The notes beneath the pieces were generated by a model. That model saw only the letters and a program-made list of their open reading frames with translations. It did no database searches and was not told the DNA's origin. A program made the translations under genes and the position numbers. This document shows positions 8,525 through 18,684 of a stretch of 64,000 nucleotides of DNA, piece by piece; position 1 is the stretch's first letter; the number at the start of each line of letters is the position of its first letter. Origin of the DNA: Mucilaginibacter sp. 14171R-50 (GTDB lineage: Bacteria; Bacteroidota; Bacteroidia; Sphingobacteriales; Sphingobacteriaceae). The stretch spans positions 2,976,001 to 3,040,000 of the forward strand of contig NZ_CP048115.1 of assembly GCF_010093045.1 (NCBI RefSeq). The letters are read 5' to 3'.

Positions 8525-10144
8525 TTATTTTTTTATTACCCTTTTAGTAACACTAAGTTTAATTGGGTAGAACGAGATCTTCTTAATTTTTGTATGGATG
8601 TCATCAACACATCCGTTTGGATACATGTCGTCAGATAATGGGCTGTCACCAATTACGGTCATGGCCCTGACACAGGAGTTTTTTTCGTTAACGGTAAGTG
8701 GGATTTCATAATTGCCATATCCTGCGGTCCTGATGTCGGAAAGGCTGAAACTTTTATATGAGGTAATATCCAGGATATCCAAGCTATCGGGTACCGTTGC
8801 GATAACGAATCTTTGATTGGGAATCGTTCCGGATGTGTTTCCATTATCTTCCTGCCAATGCCCATAAACTTCTGCTATGATCGTATTCCCTTCCCAGGTT
8901 AGGTTAATGCTGCTTGTAAAGTGTGGATCCCCGGCAAATTCTCTGTCATCTCCGCCGTAAGGTTCTTGCGGACAGATGTTGCTTTTTGTAATATTGTTTA
9001 AAATAAATTCATGAACCGGTTTTATAACGCATCTTCGTGCAACATAACTTCCTGTTTTTGATATATTAAACACCGCGCCGTTATGTGTATATTGTAAGGT
9101 ATAGGCCAGGGGAATCGCTTGGTTTGAAAGCGACCAATTTGCACCACGGGCGATAGCGGCATAAAGGGAATCTGAGTTTCCGACAGCTTTTATAGTAGCA
9201 AATGCAACATCCGCGTTACCACCCATAATTAAGACTTTCAAAGAGTTTTCTTTATTGATTGTGGAATCAATTAAACTGGACTTAACTTTTGATTTTGCAA
9301 ACAAGCCGAATTCGGCCTTTAATTCAGCCTCTCGTCCCTGGATATTGCTTTTAGATTCGATGGCGATCATAATTCGTCTGCCATATTTAACCTGGGAAAC
9401 GTAAACTGGACTGAAGTCGCCTATACCTTGGGGTTTGCTTTTAAAAAAGCCGGTGCTTGTCGGATTGTTGACATTTACAGTATAGTAAATTTGTGTCACA
9501 TCCAAAAGGTACCTTGCTTTTACCGTTTTATCATCAAAGTTAAAACCACCTTCTATTCTGCCTATACCTCCTGAGTATTCGCCTTTAAACATCAGGTTCA
9601 AATGACTTCTAGAGTAAACTTCATGCGCTTCAATGACAAGCTTGGCAGGAGGTAACCCGACAACGGAATCTTTTAATATCTTGTTTATGGCGTCATCTAC
9701 CTGCGCAAGTTTTGGCATTACATTAACCGCCATTGCACTTTTTTTAAATATTGGCCCCTGCAAAGAAAATGTTATGGGCTTTCGCTTATCATCGTCCAGC
9801 AGTATATATTTCCCGGTTTCAAAACTTTCGGCACTTAATACGGCGCCCGGAAAAACATTCATGAGAGGATCCAGTAATATGCTTTCACTGCTTCCTGGTG
9901 TCCACGGTATTGAATCAACTCTGCAAATCTCCCGACTGTCAGATGTTGAATCCAGCGTGATCACCGTGTCTTTTTTTGTCTTGGATTCCATTTCCTTGTT
10001 TGGCACAGCATAACGACAGCTGCTCCATAAAGCATTGCTGATACAAAAGAACATTAGCGTAAGTAATTGGAACATGATTCTCCGAAAAATAGATCTACTA
10101 TGTTCCCGGTGCTGCGATACAGTTTTTTGTTGTTGAGTTTTCAT
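8525..10144 (-). CDS. Thiol-activated (cholesterol-dependent) cytolysin-family lipoprotein
   Basis: An N-terminal hydrophobic stretch ends at a possible lipobox (LWSSC, Cys43). Residues near 97-110 (NVFPGAVLSAESFETGKY) match the 'YPGALLLAN' region of cytolysins, and VYVSQVKYGRRIMIAIES (247-264) matches the conserved 'VSxVAYGR' strand. The GEYSGGIGRIEGGFNF region corresponds to the first membrane-inserting segment. The 539-residue length fits the family plus a lipoprotein leader. The cholesterol-recognising undecapeptide (ECTGLAWEWWR) is absent, so sterol specificity should differ or be lost. Known members oligomerise into large membrane pores. A role against eukaryotic predators or hosts is inference; no partner gene lies next to it. 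Confidence 0.75.
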   Translation of the reverse strand: MKTQQQKTVSQHREHSRSIFRRIMFQLLTLMFFCISNALWSSCRYAVPNKEMESKTKKDTVITLDSTSDSREICRVDSIPWTPGSSESILLDPLMNVFPGAVLSAESFETGKYILLDDDKRKPITFSLQGPIFKKSAMAVNVMPKLAQVDDAINKILKDSVVGLPPAKLVIEAHEVYSRSHLNLMFKGEYSGGIGRIEGGFNFDDKTVKARYLLDVTQIYYTVNVNNPTSTGFFKSKPQGIGDFSPVYVSQVKYGRRIMIAIESKSNIQGREAELKAEFGLFAKSKVKSSLIDSTINKENSLKVLIMGGNADVAFATIKAVGNSDSLYAAIARGANWSLSNQAIPLAYTLQYTHNGAVFNISKTGSYVARRCVIKPVHEFILNNITKSNICPQEPYGGDDREFAGDPHFTSSINLTWEGNTIIAEVYGHWQEDNGNTSGTIPNQRFVIATVPDSLDILDITSYKSFSLSDIRTAGYGNYEIPLTVNEKNSCVRAMTVIGDSPLSDDMYPNGCVDDIHTKIKKISFYPIKLSVTKRVIKK

Positions 10145-10454
10145 GATATTGATTTAGGTTATTAAATGTAGGTACAATCATTTAATAATCAAATAAATAC
10201 AGATAATTTATTGCCGGCGACCGAAGAGTTACAGTCTTAATAGTTCCCCAAAAGGAATATGAAGAGGCTTGATCGTACTGCCTTCTTGAATTTGGGATTA
10301 AATAGACCTTAAATGTCCGTTATTTTCTCTGAAATAAGCGGTTAGCGAATAGATATAACTATCCAATTCTATAGAAATATGAAATTAATTTTTATTTTGC
10401 ATGAGATTCACAATTGCTTAATAACCTAACCAAATCACATTTTATAATCAATTT
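10145..10454. other. AT-rich intergenic region between divergent genes
   Basis: This 310-bp gap separates the cytolysin-like gene (minus) from the five-gene signalling operon (plus), so both promoters should be here. Near misses to TAnnTTTG occur (TTATTTTG near 10393), but none is convincing. No small gene or repeat was seen. Confidence 0.4.
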
Positions 10455-12758
10455 ATGGCTACTGTAATAGTTCGCGATGACTATATCCGCCGAAGCGACC
10501 TTGAGCGCTGCGTTACCGTTGTAAAGGATATGGCAGCTGGTAAAACAGAGAATGAAGAGTTGATCATTGAAGCCATCGCTCATGTAAAGGGTTACGATCC
10601 TGCCTTAATCGCTTACTTTCTTATTTTTAATAAGCTAATTCCCAAATTGAAGATCGAAATCAGGTTTCCTAAAGGTTATTCGAATTTGAAAGTAGAAATG
10701 TCTTTGAAGCAACTTGGGACATATGCCTACGTCATGAGTGGCAAAAGTTTGTTTAGTATTCTCGGATTAGCGAGCTCTCCTAAAAAGGCCGTAGAATTTT
10801 CATTTCAAAATGATGATCAGCGACTGACCGATTATCCTGATAAATATTTTGTTTTTTCTAGAGAAATTATTCCCGCAATTGTGGTTTTGGATAACGATGA
10901 ATTGATGGATATTGCTTTCGGACAAGGATTACCGGAATTGTCTTCCACATCACTAAAGGAAATTCCGGATAATGTAAACTGGACTTCAGATAATGATTTA
11001 CTGCGTAGCAATATACATAACGAATTAAGAAATGCCTCCGTTCCTGCTAAAAGGCGGCAAAGTTTGACCAATTTATTGAAAGCCGCTTTTTATAACAGTC
11101 TTTATGAAGCAAAAGCTTTGCCGATGTATTTTGAGGCAGTTTTCGTGGAGATGAGCGCGGATGAGCTGGCAAAAATAAAGGCAGGAAGGTTAGAAGGAGA
11201 AGAAGCATTTTCCTATTATCGGTCTATTAGGCCATTATTTGACGAATTAGCGGAACGTTCAATGCTTCATCAATTGTTGTTCAATATGATCCTTTCTACA
11301 AATGCTATGAAAGATGTAGACACAGGTAGAGATGAACTTAATATTCATAATCAGGAACGTTTTATAAGCAAATTGTACCAACTCTGGGACTTTACCAAGG
11401 ATTTTGTAAGCGGTATCAGAGAAATGGCAAAAAATATACGTGATCATGCTAAACCCGGCATAGGTGCCATCAGCATCCGTATCGTCAGCACGCAGACCTG
11501 GCAAGATTTGCAGTCTTTGGATGATATGTCTGCAAATATTTACGATGGGTACCGGAAGTTCCTCGATGGTAAATTGTCGGAAGCACCGGATGCTTTTTTT
11601 GATGTGCATATCGCTGATCTGGGTACCATGGGTGCGGTTGAAACTTTACGCAAATCAACTGATGAATTGTTAGAAGATCCTGATTTGGAATCGATCTATT
11701 CACTTTTGGAAGAGGATAAAATGATACTTGAATCGATGCAAATCAGTGGACTTTTTGGTCATGGGCCGATATTAAATCAACAGTTAAAAAGAAGCATCGC
11801 TCATTTTGGATTGATGACCTTCGATCAGCTTATGGTCCGAAACTACGGCCTTTTGATTGCTTGCAGCACAGCTGAGGGCGGCCTGCCGGAAATATTTATT
11901 AATCATTCCATTTCAACAGATGTTAAATCTATTGGCTATGGAACGAATTATCATATTGTGCTGCCAATACGACGTGCTGAAGCTTACGAAAGTCATCTGC
12001 CTCACACAATAACCGTACCTTATGATACGTCGTCAAAGGAACTTAAAGGGCTGGAGGTACTACTGGATTACAAATACCCTGGAAGTAAATATAACGATAG
12101 TAAAAGTCCTCAACTAGCTATTATAAGACCATTACATCAAGCTGTTTCTTTAAGACGTGATGAGCAAATATTATGGAAAGAAATCACTAAAACGATGACT
12201 GATGTTGATAAGCGAAATCCCTCAAAATTGCTGGTTGTACTTGACTTATCGGTTGTTGAACTTGATGATAGCCAACTTTTTCGGTTAGCAGGTAACTGGG
12301 AATTGCATTTCCCCGATATAGCCCTGGCAATTGCGAATATAAAAACGGATCTCTACCATTTGTTACTCAAGATAAATGATTTGTTCACAAGTAATACAGG
12401 AACTGTTGACTACTGGAATGTGCGGATCGCGAGTATCGTTTACAGTTACATACCAACAAAAAACGGTCGTTTTTATTTTACAGATGTGTTATGGGGCAGG
12501 ACATACGAGGATTTTGCAAATCTCAATTGGGTAGTCAACCAAACCAGCTTTAATTCTACCGTACTTGTAGATGAGGTACGAGTGAAAAAAGCCGTCTTAA
12601 ATTATAATAAAAAGTTGTCGCCCAATACACCAGTAGCTTTCTATAATAAAACAACCTTATTGCCTTTTGATCTAATGATCAACGGAGAAGAAGGACGGAC
12701 GCTGTTTGAACATAATGCCGCTGTACTATTACAAAATCAAATAAAAATTACAGGTTAA
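10455..12758 (+). CDS. Large GHKL-type ATP-binding protein, first gene of five-gene system
   Basis: This 767-residue protein has a histidine-kinase-like ATPase domain in its middle. The N-box is near 318-335 (REMAKNIRDHAKPGIGAISI). A glycine-rich lid-like stretch lies near 430-453 (FGHGPILNQQLKRSIAHFG), and the closing strand near 492-507 is SIGYGTNYHIVLPI. No H-box or receiver is visible, so it is probably not a standard sensor kinase. The first 300 and last 250 residues are not recognised. Its stop overlaps the next start (TTAATGG), and the following three junctions also overlap, which implies fixed stoichiometry. ATP-dependent conformational control of the neighbouring phosphoribosyltransferase-like protein is a plausible inference. 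Confidence 0.7.
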   Translation: MATVIVRDDYIRRSDLERCVTVVKDMAAGKTENEELIIEAIAHVKGYDPALIAYFLIFNKLIPKLKIEIRFPKGYSNLKVEMSLKQLGTYAYVMSGKSLFSILGLASSPKKAVEFSFQNDDQRLTDYPDKYFVFSREIIPAIVVLDNDELMDIAFGQGLPELSSTSLKEIPDNVNWTSDNDLLRSNIHNELRNASVPAKRRQSLTNLLKAAFYNSLYEAKALPMYFEAVFVEMSADELAKIKAGRLEGEEAFSYYRSIRPLFDELAERSMLHQLLFNMILSTNAMKDVDTGRDELNIHNQERFISKLYQLWDFTKDFVSGIREMAKNIRDHAKPGIGAISIRIVSTQTWQDLQSLDDMSANIYDGYRKFLDGKLSEAPDAFFDVHIADLGTMGAVETLRKSTDELLEDPDLESIYSLLEEDKMILESMQISGLFGHGPILNQQLKRSIAHFGLMTFDQLMVRNYGLLIACSTAEGGLPEIFINHSISTDVKSIGYGTNYHIVLPIRRAEAYESHLPHTITVPYDTSSKELKGLEVLLDYKYPGSKYNDSKSPQLAIIRPLHQAVSLRRDEQILWKEITKTMTDVDKRNPSKLLVVLDLSVVELDDSQLFRLAGNWELHFPDIALAIANIKTDLYHLLLKINDLFTSNTGTVDYWNVRIASIVYSYIPTKNGRFYFTDVLWGRTYEDFANLNWVVNQTSFNSTVLVDEVRVKKAVLNYNKKLSPNTPVAFYNKTTLLPFDLMINGEEGRTLFEHNAAVLLQNQIKITG

Positions 12759-14257
12759 TGGAATCACTTGTTACCACCGTAGAAGACCTGCCAGGCTTTA
12801 AAATCCAAAAGTCGCATTTCCGGATCGGCTCTAAAATCCATATTACTGATTTTTATTATGCCAAACGTTTTTTTCAGAATGGTTTTTTTGCGAGCCGTAT
12901 CGCTTTTCTCTTGGCTCGGGATATTTATGACCGAATCATTGAGACCGACCGTTTAAATGATGTAAAGACTAACGGCCTGACACTGGTTGGCTACGAAATG
13001 TATTCTGTTTTGTTGCTTAGCTTGGTTGATCGATTTTTACGGGCAAAACTCCATATTTCCGGTGACAAGATAACCCATAATTTATTTGAGGATGCGGAGT
13101 CGTTGAACCTTTGTAAAGCGTTTAATGTAAAGCGTAATGCCGTCATCATTGTTCCCATTGCAACTACATTCAGTACCGCAATAAAAATAGAAGAAAGGCT
13201 AAAGCAGTCTTGGGCACAGAATGGCAATTCATCGAAGCTTTACATTTTCGAACCCCATTTTAACGTATTATATATCTCAAATGGGCCGTTAAGTGATGAT
13301 CTTGGAACCATAGAAGATATGTTTGGCTGGGATAAAAAAAGAACAGGTGAAAAAGAAATAGTTGTACGTGCTTTTTTCGATGAGACATCAGTTAAGAAAG
13401 CCACCCGTATTCAACGTTTTTATTTAAATGTTCCAACGGAATGGCATAATATAGAGGATTGTAAGTTATGCGCACCGGTAGACGCGGATGAAAATGAATT
13501 GCCCCTAACCGAACGGGCATTATATGAGACAGACCGGACGGCTGTCACACCATCTATTATATTTGAACCACCCCGTGGCCGACTTTTCACCGAAGAAGAA
13601 CGGGGACGTCGCTATAATTTTCAGGGCGTGGCGATTGCTTATGGACATCACATGCGCAATAACAGGCATTTTCTTTACGCCATCGATACGGAGGATTTCC
13701 TTGAAAAGAACAAAATCGAGGTTGAGAAATGGCTGCTTGGCCTTGAAAATGGAGAAATGAAATTAGGACTTCGCGAAAGTGACCGGGTTATCATTATTTC
13801 GACCTGCCACTATTCCAACGCGGCGTTCATTAATCTGATTAATGAACGATTGTTTGCTGGTTCGGCCAACATTATTCATTATGATCCGGCTTACGATTAT
13901 ATCCAAAACTTCAGGATGGTTTATGGCAGGGAGCTGAACGCTGCAAACCGGATTTATTTCGTTGATGATGCGCTTAAATCAGGCAGCGCTTTTGAAAAAA
14001 TCTATTATTTCTTGGACAATACCTTAATTCAAACGCCAAATGTGTCACGCGGTGTTTCGGGATGTTTTTTCCTAGTGAACATGGGCCAGTCATTTACATA
14101 TCAAAGCATCAAAAAACGTCTTGTAAGTCAGCAAGGTATGTATGCTTTTGCAAATTTGCATTTATACACATCCCTGAAACATGATGAAGTTTCCCCGCTT
14201 GAATTAGAAGAAGCACGTTATTTGCGTCTTTCGGAAACTCATTCCTGGATAGCTTGA
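12758..14257 (+). CDS. Phosphoribosyltransferase-fold protein
   Basis: The C-terminal half carries a textbook PRPP-binding loop, NRIYFVDDALKSGSAF (about 398-413): hydrophobics, two acids, then (S/T)-G-(S/T). The N-terminal half has a second, weaker PRTase-like strand-loop, NAVIIVPIATTFSTAIKIE (about 127-145), so the protein may be a tandem with one degenerate copy. PRTases transfer or hydrolyse PRPP-linked bases, and several conflict systems use them to make or destroy nucleotide-like effectors. The substrate here is unknown. The gene overlaps the GHKL ATPase gene before it and the kinase-like gene after it. A non-catalytic PRPP sensor is the main alternative. Confidence 0.68.
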   Translation: MESLVTTVEDLPGFKIQKSHFRIGSKIHITDFYYAKRFFQNGFFASRIAFLLARDIYDRIIETDRLNDVKTNGLTLVGYEMYSVLLLSLVDRFLRAKLHISGDKITHNLFEDAESLNLCKAFNVKRNAVIIVPIATTFSTAIKIEERLKQSWAQNGNSSKLYIFEPHFNVLYISNGPLSDDLGTIEDMFGWDKKRTGEKEIVVRAFFDETSVKKATRIQRFYLNVPTEWHNIEDCKLCAPVDADENELPLTERALYETDRTAVTPSIIFEPPRGRLFTEEERGRRYNFQGVAIAYGHHMRNNRHFLYAIDTEDFLEKNKIEVEKWLLGLENGEMKLGLRESDRVIIISTCHYSNAAFINLINERLFAGSANIIHYDPAYDYIQNFRMVYGRELNAANRIYFVDDALKSGSAFEKIYYFLDNTLIQTPNVSRGVSGCFFLVNMGQSFTYQSIKKRLVSQQGMYAFANLHLYTSLKHDEVSPLELEEARYLRLSETHSWIA

Positions 14258-16617
14258 AAGTGCATTTTTTTAATCAGGCAAGGAAATTAAACACAGACCA
14301 GAACCGGCATGGCCGCCATTTTTCGCCTGATAAAATATCACGCCATTTGGATATGCTTATGGCGACACACCGCGTGTATGAATACTTTACCGTCGTTCAA
14401 AAACCACAATTGCTCACTTTTGAAAGCTTTCTTCAGGATCTGGGACGTTATACGCATTCCCCGGCAAACGATGCTGCTCCGGAACCCGAAACCGATTCAT
14501 TAATTAGCAATGAACAGGCTGCATATCTGAAAGTGCTCACCCAGTCACCTTTTACTCAGTATGAACCTTTACGGACAAACGTTTTCCGTTGGGTCCTCTA
14601 CTTATTGACCGACTTTCAAAAGGAAGTCAAAATCCAAATTAAAGCTGGCAAATTTACCTATGCCACGTTTAAAGATCTCAAGTTTTTGATTCGCCGTGCC
14701 GGTTTGCTAAACTCTAACTACTTATTTTCCAAACAATTTTTCGGTTTTCTTATCGAACTTTACAAAAAAGATGGTATCCCCAAATTAATTGAATTTTACA
14801 CGGTCAACAGTACTGGTCTTTTGGCGGAACGGCATCTGGAGATCAAAAATCGTCTGGAAGAGTTCTACGTATTTTATGCGGCACAAATTAAAGAGCTTTT
14901 ACTTAAAAATGAGTCTCGTTGTATCCGACTGGAACATAATTTGAAAGTCTTGGACAAATGCGATGATCTGCATATCCGCCAGATCGTGCGAGTGCTGCGG
15001 GAAGAAAGTGGCCTCACTATTCATGCATTTTACGAGAATATCTCCCAGGATAATGGGTGGATGTCAATTTATCATAAAAGAGGGAAAAAGAGTCTCGAAA
15101 AAGAGCCCATCATTTATCCTAACAAGCCCATAGCAGATTTTTTAAAAAAAACGTCTATATCCTACCATCAAAAGTACCTCTCGCTGAACAATTATTTCAG
15201 CGCTATTGGCCGTGTGCCAATCGAAAGGAATAACAGTTTACTCAATTATCTGTGGTTGCGATATTTCTTTGCCAACGACCGGTTTAATCAGATTGACCTT
15301 GATGATAAGACCGATTTCATTATGAGTAAACTCAAAAATATATTGTTAGATCATCAAATCAGTGTTTCGGGCTCTTTTCTGATTGTCTATGACAGTAAAA
15401 ATGATCCGTTTTTCGCATACGATAAAAACGCGCAGGGTACCCGTGAGATTGATAGTACGAAATGGGGTACTTCAGATATGTTGTTTCTCCAAGAATTTTT
15501 AAACGGAAAGCAGGCAAACGGGGCTTCGTCCTTAAAAGAATTTAAAACGATCATTGAACTTGGACGGGACGGTGATGGGAATTGGAACGATCTTTATACT
15601 CCAGAAGGATTGAAACCCATTTCAACACTCTCACCTAATGTTGTGTCTAAGAGCTATCAACGGTTAATGCTTGTACGGCTTAGCAAGCGGAGTTACACTA
15701 AAAGGAGCGAGAAGCCGCAAGCTATTATCGGATTTTATTACACGACAGATAAGCCTTTGTCAGCTGCAGAGGTAGACGTGGCCCGTTATATGATCCTTTT
15801 GAGAGAATCGTTCAGTCAGTTTATACAGAATCACCACGAAAGTGATGAATTTAGAAAGTGGCAGCTCGCGGAAATTAAGCAAAAGATGTCAATCCTAAGC
15901 GGTCATGGTAAAGAAATGCTCCTCAATATAGCGCTAAGAGAAGATAATCATTATAAGGAGATCGCCTATACTTTGCTTAAAGTTCAGCGCTTACTTATTG
16001 ATAAAAAGGAGGAATTTCGGGAGGCTAATCGCATTGGTATAGCAAGCAGCCGTATTAATCGAATCTTTAAAAGTTTCTTCAAGGCCAAACCTAGTGCATT
16101 AAATACCTCCTATTTCAAAAAAGATCTGGTGGAAATGGCGACCGATATTTTCGGCTTTCAGGAAATAGAAAATAAAGAAACACTAAGTGCCGAAGACGTT
16201 CAAGTAACATTGGATCCAGAATCGATTGATTTTCAGTTTGACAAGGATCTCCTTAACATGTTCTGTTTTGAGATTTTAGTCAATGCCAAAAAGAACAGAT
16301 GGCTTTTTTTAGATGATATGCCACATGAAGGTTACGAAGAGTCATTTACAACGAACCGAATCTGGATAACGGTTAAAAAGACAGTTCAAATGCTCGAATT
16401 AAGTATAGGTAACACAGGTCCACGTTTAAAAAGCGGTGAGCTACAGAAGATTCAAGAGAAGAAAAATATCAAGCGTTACGACTATTCATCTGGTATAGAA
16501 ATGATCAATACAGTGCTAACCGAATTTGAGATAGGTTCTATGTCATTTGAAGAGGACTATCTTTCTGCAGAACTCTCCAGATTTACGGTTAAGCTTGTTT
16601 TATACACAGAGCCATGA
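14254..16617 (+). CDS. Degenerate sensor histidine kinase-like protein
   Basis: The TTG at 14254 gives a 4-base overlap with the preceding stop; GTG 14260 is an alternative start. The first 350 residues are helical and unrecognised. A GAF-like sensor region may span about 370-530 (FLIVYDSKNDPFFAY; QAIIGFYYTTDKPL). The end resembles a GHKL ATPase with eroded boxes: N-box-like FCFEILVNAKKNRWLF near 668-683, G1-like LELSIGNTGPRL near 714-725, and SSGIEMINTVLTEF near 746-759. A clear H-box histidine is not visible. Together with the receiver protein encoded next, it should form a noncanonical signalling relay. The missing kinase residues leave activity uncertain. Confidence 0.65.
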   Translation: MKVHFFNQARKLNTDQNRHGRHFSPDKISRHLDMLMATHRVYEYFTVVQKPQLLTFESFLQDLGRYTHSPANDAAPEPETDSLISNEQAAYLKVLTQSPFTQYEPLRTNVFRWVLYLLTDFQKEVKIQIKAGKFTYATFKDLKFLIRRAGLLNSNYLFSKQFFGFLIELYKKDGIPKLIEFYTVNSTGLLAERHLEIKNRLEEFYVFYAAQIKELLLKNESRCIRLEHNLKVLDKCDDLHIRQIVRVLREESGLTIHAFYENISQDNGWMSIYHKRGKKSLEKEPIIYPNKPIADFLKKTSISYHQKYLSLNNYFSAIGRVPIERNNSLLNYLWLRYFFANDRFNQIDLDDKTDFIMSKLKNILLDHQISVSGSFLIVYDSKNDPFFAYDKNAQGTREIDSTKWGTSDMLFLQEFLNGKQANGASSLKEFKTIIELGRDGDGNWNDLYTPEGLKPISTLSPNVVSKSYQRLMLVRLSKRSYTKRSEKPQAIIGFYYTTDKPLSAAEVDVARYMILLRESFSQFIQNHHESDEFRKWQLAEIKQKMSILSGHGKEMLLNIALREDNHYKEIAYTLLKVQRLLIDKKEEFREANRIGIASSRINRIFKSFFKAKPSALNTSYFKKDLVEMATDIFGFQEIENKETLSAEDVQVTLDPESIDFQFDKDLLNMFCFEILVNAKKNRWLFLDDMPHEGYEESFTTNRIWITVKKTVQMLELSIGNTGPRLKSGELQKIQEKKNIKRYDYSSGIEMINTVLTEFEIGSMSFEEDYLSAELSRFTVKLVLYTEP

Positions 16618-17387
16618 AGATCGCCATAATAGAGAATCAATATGATCAGTTTGATGTGATTAGCGGCTTATTGGAAGAATATACACTCTTTCCGGACTAT
16701 ACCCGTTACAAGAACTTTCTGGATAAAGTGCGGATCCACCTAAACACGCGTTACAGCAAAGAACAGAAGGCTGAGGCGCTACAGTCCGTAATCAAGGACT
16801 TACAAGAGTTTAAGCCCGATCTTTTGATCATTGACCATATACTGGTCGGCAACCATAGTGCCGAAAACGGGATACAACTCGCCAAAAAATTGAGAAAGGA
16901 AATGATGACTCAGCCGATCCTGTTTTTAAGCCGGACCGAGCAGAATCACGTTGATGTATGTAAATATTTACCTGAAGTGAAAGCACCGGTTCGGTGGGTA
17001 TCCAAAGGTTACAGCGGTGAAGAAATTTTAGAACCGGAATATTTTAAACAAAACGTCATATCCCAGATAAAAGAACTTTTGAATGAATCTGTTCCCATCA
17101 TTGAGAGTCATTATTTACTTCCGATCATTAAAAAATTTGAAGAGATCGAGACGAATCAAAACGGTTTGAGTAGATATCGACATAATAAATCTTTAATACC
17201 TCATGTTAATCAGTTCACAGTTATCATTCAAAATATGAAAAGTTTAACGACGCAGAACACTGGTGAGAATAAGACGCTTGTAAATTTATGTGAGACAATT
17301 ATTCGTTACTCAAGCCAAGGGGAGTTTGGAAATGATGAATGTGAAATTGCCTGTAAAAAACTAGAAGAATTATTAAGAAAACTATGA
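16614..17387 (+). CDS. Receiver-domain protein (response-regulator-like)
   Basis: The receiver fold is recognisable: acidic E7/N8 in IAIIENQYD, phosphoacceptor D74 in DLLIIDHILVG, switch S106 in PILFLSRTEQ and K131 in WVSKGYSG. A roughly 20-residue insertion before D74 makes it longer than usual receivers. The C-terminal 110 residues are helical with no DNA-binding motif, so output is probably protein-protein rather than transcriptional. ATGA overlaps join it to the kinase-like gene upstream and the membrane protein downstream. The acidic residue, Lys and Ser support real phosphorylation, unlike the eroded kinase. Confidence 0.75.
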   Translation: MKIAIIENQYDQFDVISGLLEEYTLFPDYTRYKNFLDKVRIHLNTRYSKEQKAEALQSVIKDLQEFKPDLLIIDHILVGNHSAENGIQLAKKLRKEMMTQPILFLSRTEQNHVDVCKYLPEVKAPVRWVSKGYSGEEILEPEYFKQNVISQIKELLNESVPIIESHYLLPIIKKFEEIETNQNGLSRYRHNKSLIPHVNQFTVIIQNMKSLTTQNTGENKTLVNLCETIIRYSSQGEFGNDECEIACKKLEELLRKL

Positions 17388-17980
17388 AAATCTTTTTTTT
17401 GAGAACATCGGCAAAATTAGGTCCTAATATTTTAGACTGGCTTCGTTCCGTGTACTTTTCATTGCTGACTAGTACGCTGCTCGTTTTATTAAATAAATTA
17501 TTCAGCATGGATTGGTATAGCCGAGGTGTATTGCTTGCAGCGCTGGCAGGTGTCGGAATCGGTTTACTGATGAGTGTAAACATTACTAATCGATTTAAAG
17601 GTTTCGAGAAGGACTTTGAAAAAGATAAAAGTTTGAACGCCAGGCTTGAAATAACACAATACTATATAAATCGAGATAAAAAAATGGCTTCTCAACATTT
17701 TGCCATGTTCCTACTCCTCATTCTCTCTATTTTACTGATTGGTTGGGGCGGATGGCTTAGTGATAAACACTCCTTAGAGAGCAGCAATAAAAATAAACTA
17801 GCTATAGAACAAATTCAAAAAGTTGAGGCGGTCAGAAGTAAAAATGACAGTCTTAATGCCATAAGGATCAATCTGTTGCAGCAGTATAATCTAGAAAAAA
17901 GAGATTCTATTATAACATTGAAAATAAAAATTTTGGCTTTAGAAAAGCTTGGCAAATATCGTTCGCAAAAAGGTAAATGA
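17384..17980 (+). CDS. Small membrane protein with C-terminal coiled coil, last gene of five-gene system
   Basis: The start overlaps the receiver gene stop (ATGA). Two hydrophobic segments lie near 25-62 (SLLTSTLLVLLNKLF; GVLLAALAGVGIGLLMSV) and another near 107-123 (FAMFLLLILSILLIGWGG). The C-terminal 70 residues are charged and predicted coiled coil. No family was recognised. As the only membrane protein of the operon it could anchor the complex or be its effector at the inner membrane. Both are inferences from context. Confidence 0.65.
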   Translation: MKIFFLRTSAKLGPNILDWLRSVYFSLLTSTLLVLLNKLFSMDWYSRGVLLAALAGVGIGLLMSVNITNRFKGFEKDFEKDKSLNARLEITQYYINRDKKMASQHFAMFLLLILSILLIGWGGWLSDKHSLESSNKNKLAIEQIQKVEAVRSKNDSLNAIRINLLQQYNLEKRDSIITLKIKILALEKLGKYRSQKGK

Positions 17981-18684
17981 CGATCTGTTAATACTAGTAC
18001 CTAAGGCAATGATTTCGAGGTTCTTTCTATAAGATGACAAACGGTCGATAGAAATTTTTTTACCACACTATTTCAAAAAAGATTAAAGGCCGTTGATCAA
18101 ATTCATTCATCTTGAACTGCCTGTTTCGACTTCAACGCAGTTTTGAATTCATAGTTCTTGTAATTTTGGGGTCTTCCAATATTGGCGTAAAAAAGGCTGA
18201 AAAATCCGATTAAACTTCCGGACAAAAAATGTATTAGCCTCTATCAGATATGGGTACTCTATCGGTGTGTCGAAAATGGCTAATAATTTCGGATAATATT
18301 AACCATGTCTGTTGGCGCATGTAATATTGAATTCCAAATTTATAAATTCAAATCATTTGTAAATTCCAAGGCACATTTATTACGGGAACAACCTTAGATC
18401 AAATTTGAAAGAGCAAAGCCAAGGAACGTTCGGAAAATTTAATAGCAGCTCGAAATAAGTAGATTCGTTATAAAAAAGATGCATTTCTAAATTATATGAA
18501 TACTGACGTAACAATCGATCCTGGATTGACATTTAAGCTCAACGCTAGGATATTGAAACCGTCTGGCACTAAGCCCATGTATAGTGGTTAATGATGATTT
18601 TTACCAGCATATAGGACACTATTTGTTATTTGATAAATAATTATGTTTATTTCCAGTATATTAGCACAACCAAACCTTCAGATC
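17981..18684. other. Long intergenic region, no gene seen
   Basis: About 700 bp of AT-rich DNA with stops in all frames. No convincing small gene, repeat pair or terminator hairpin was found. It should contain the end of the five-gene transcript and the promoter of the lipoprotein gene at 18685. Confidence 0.4.
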
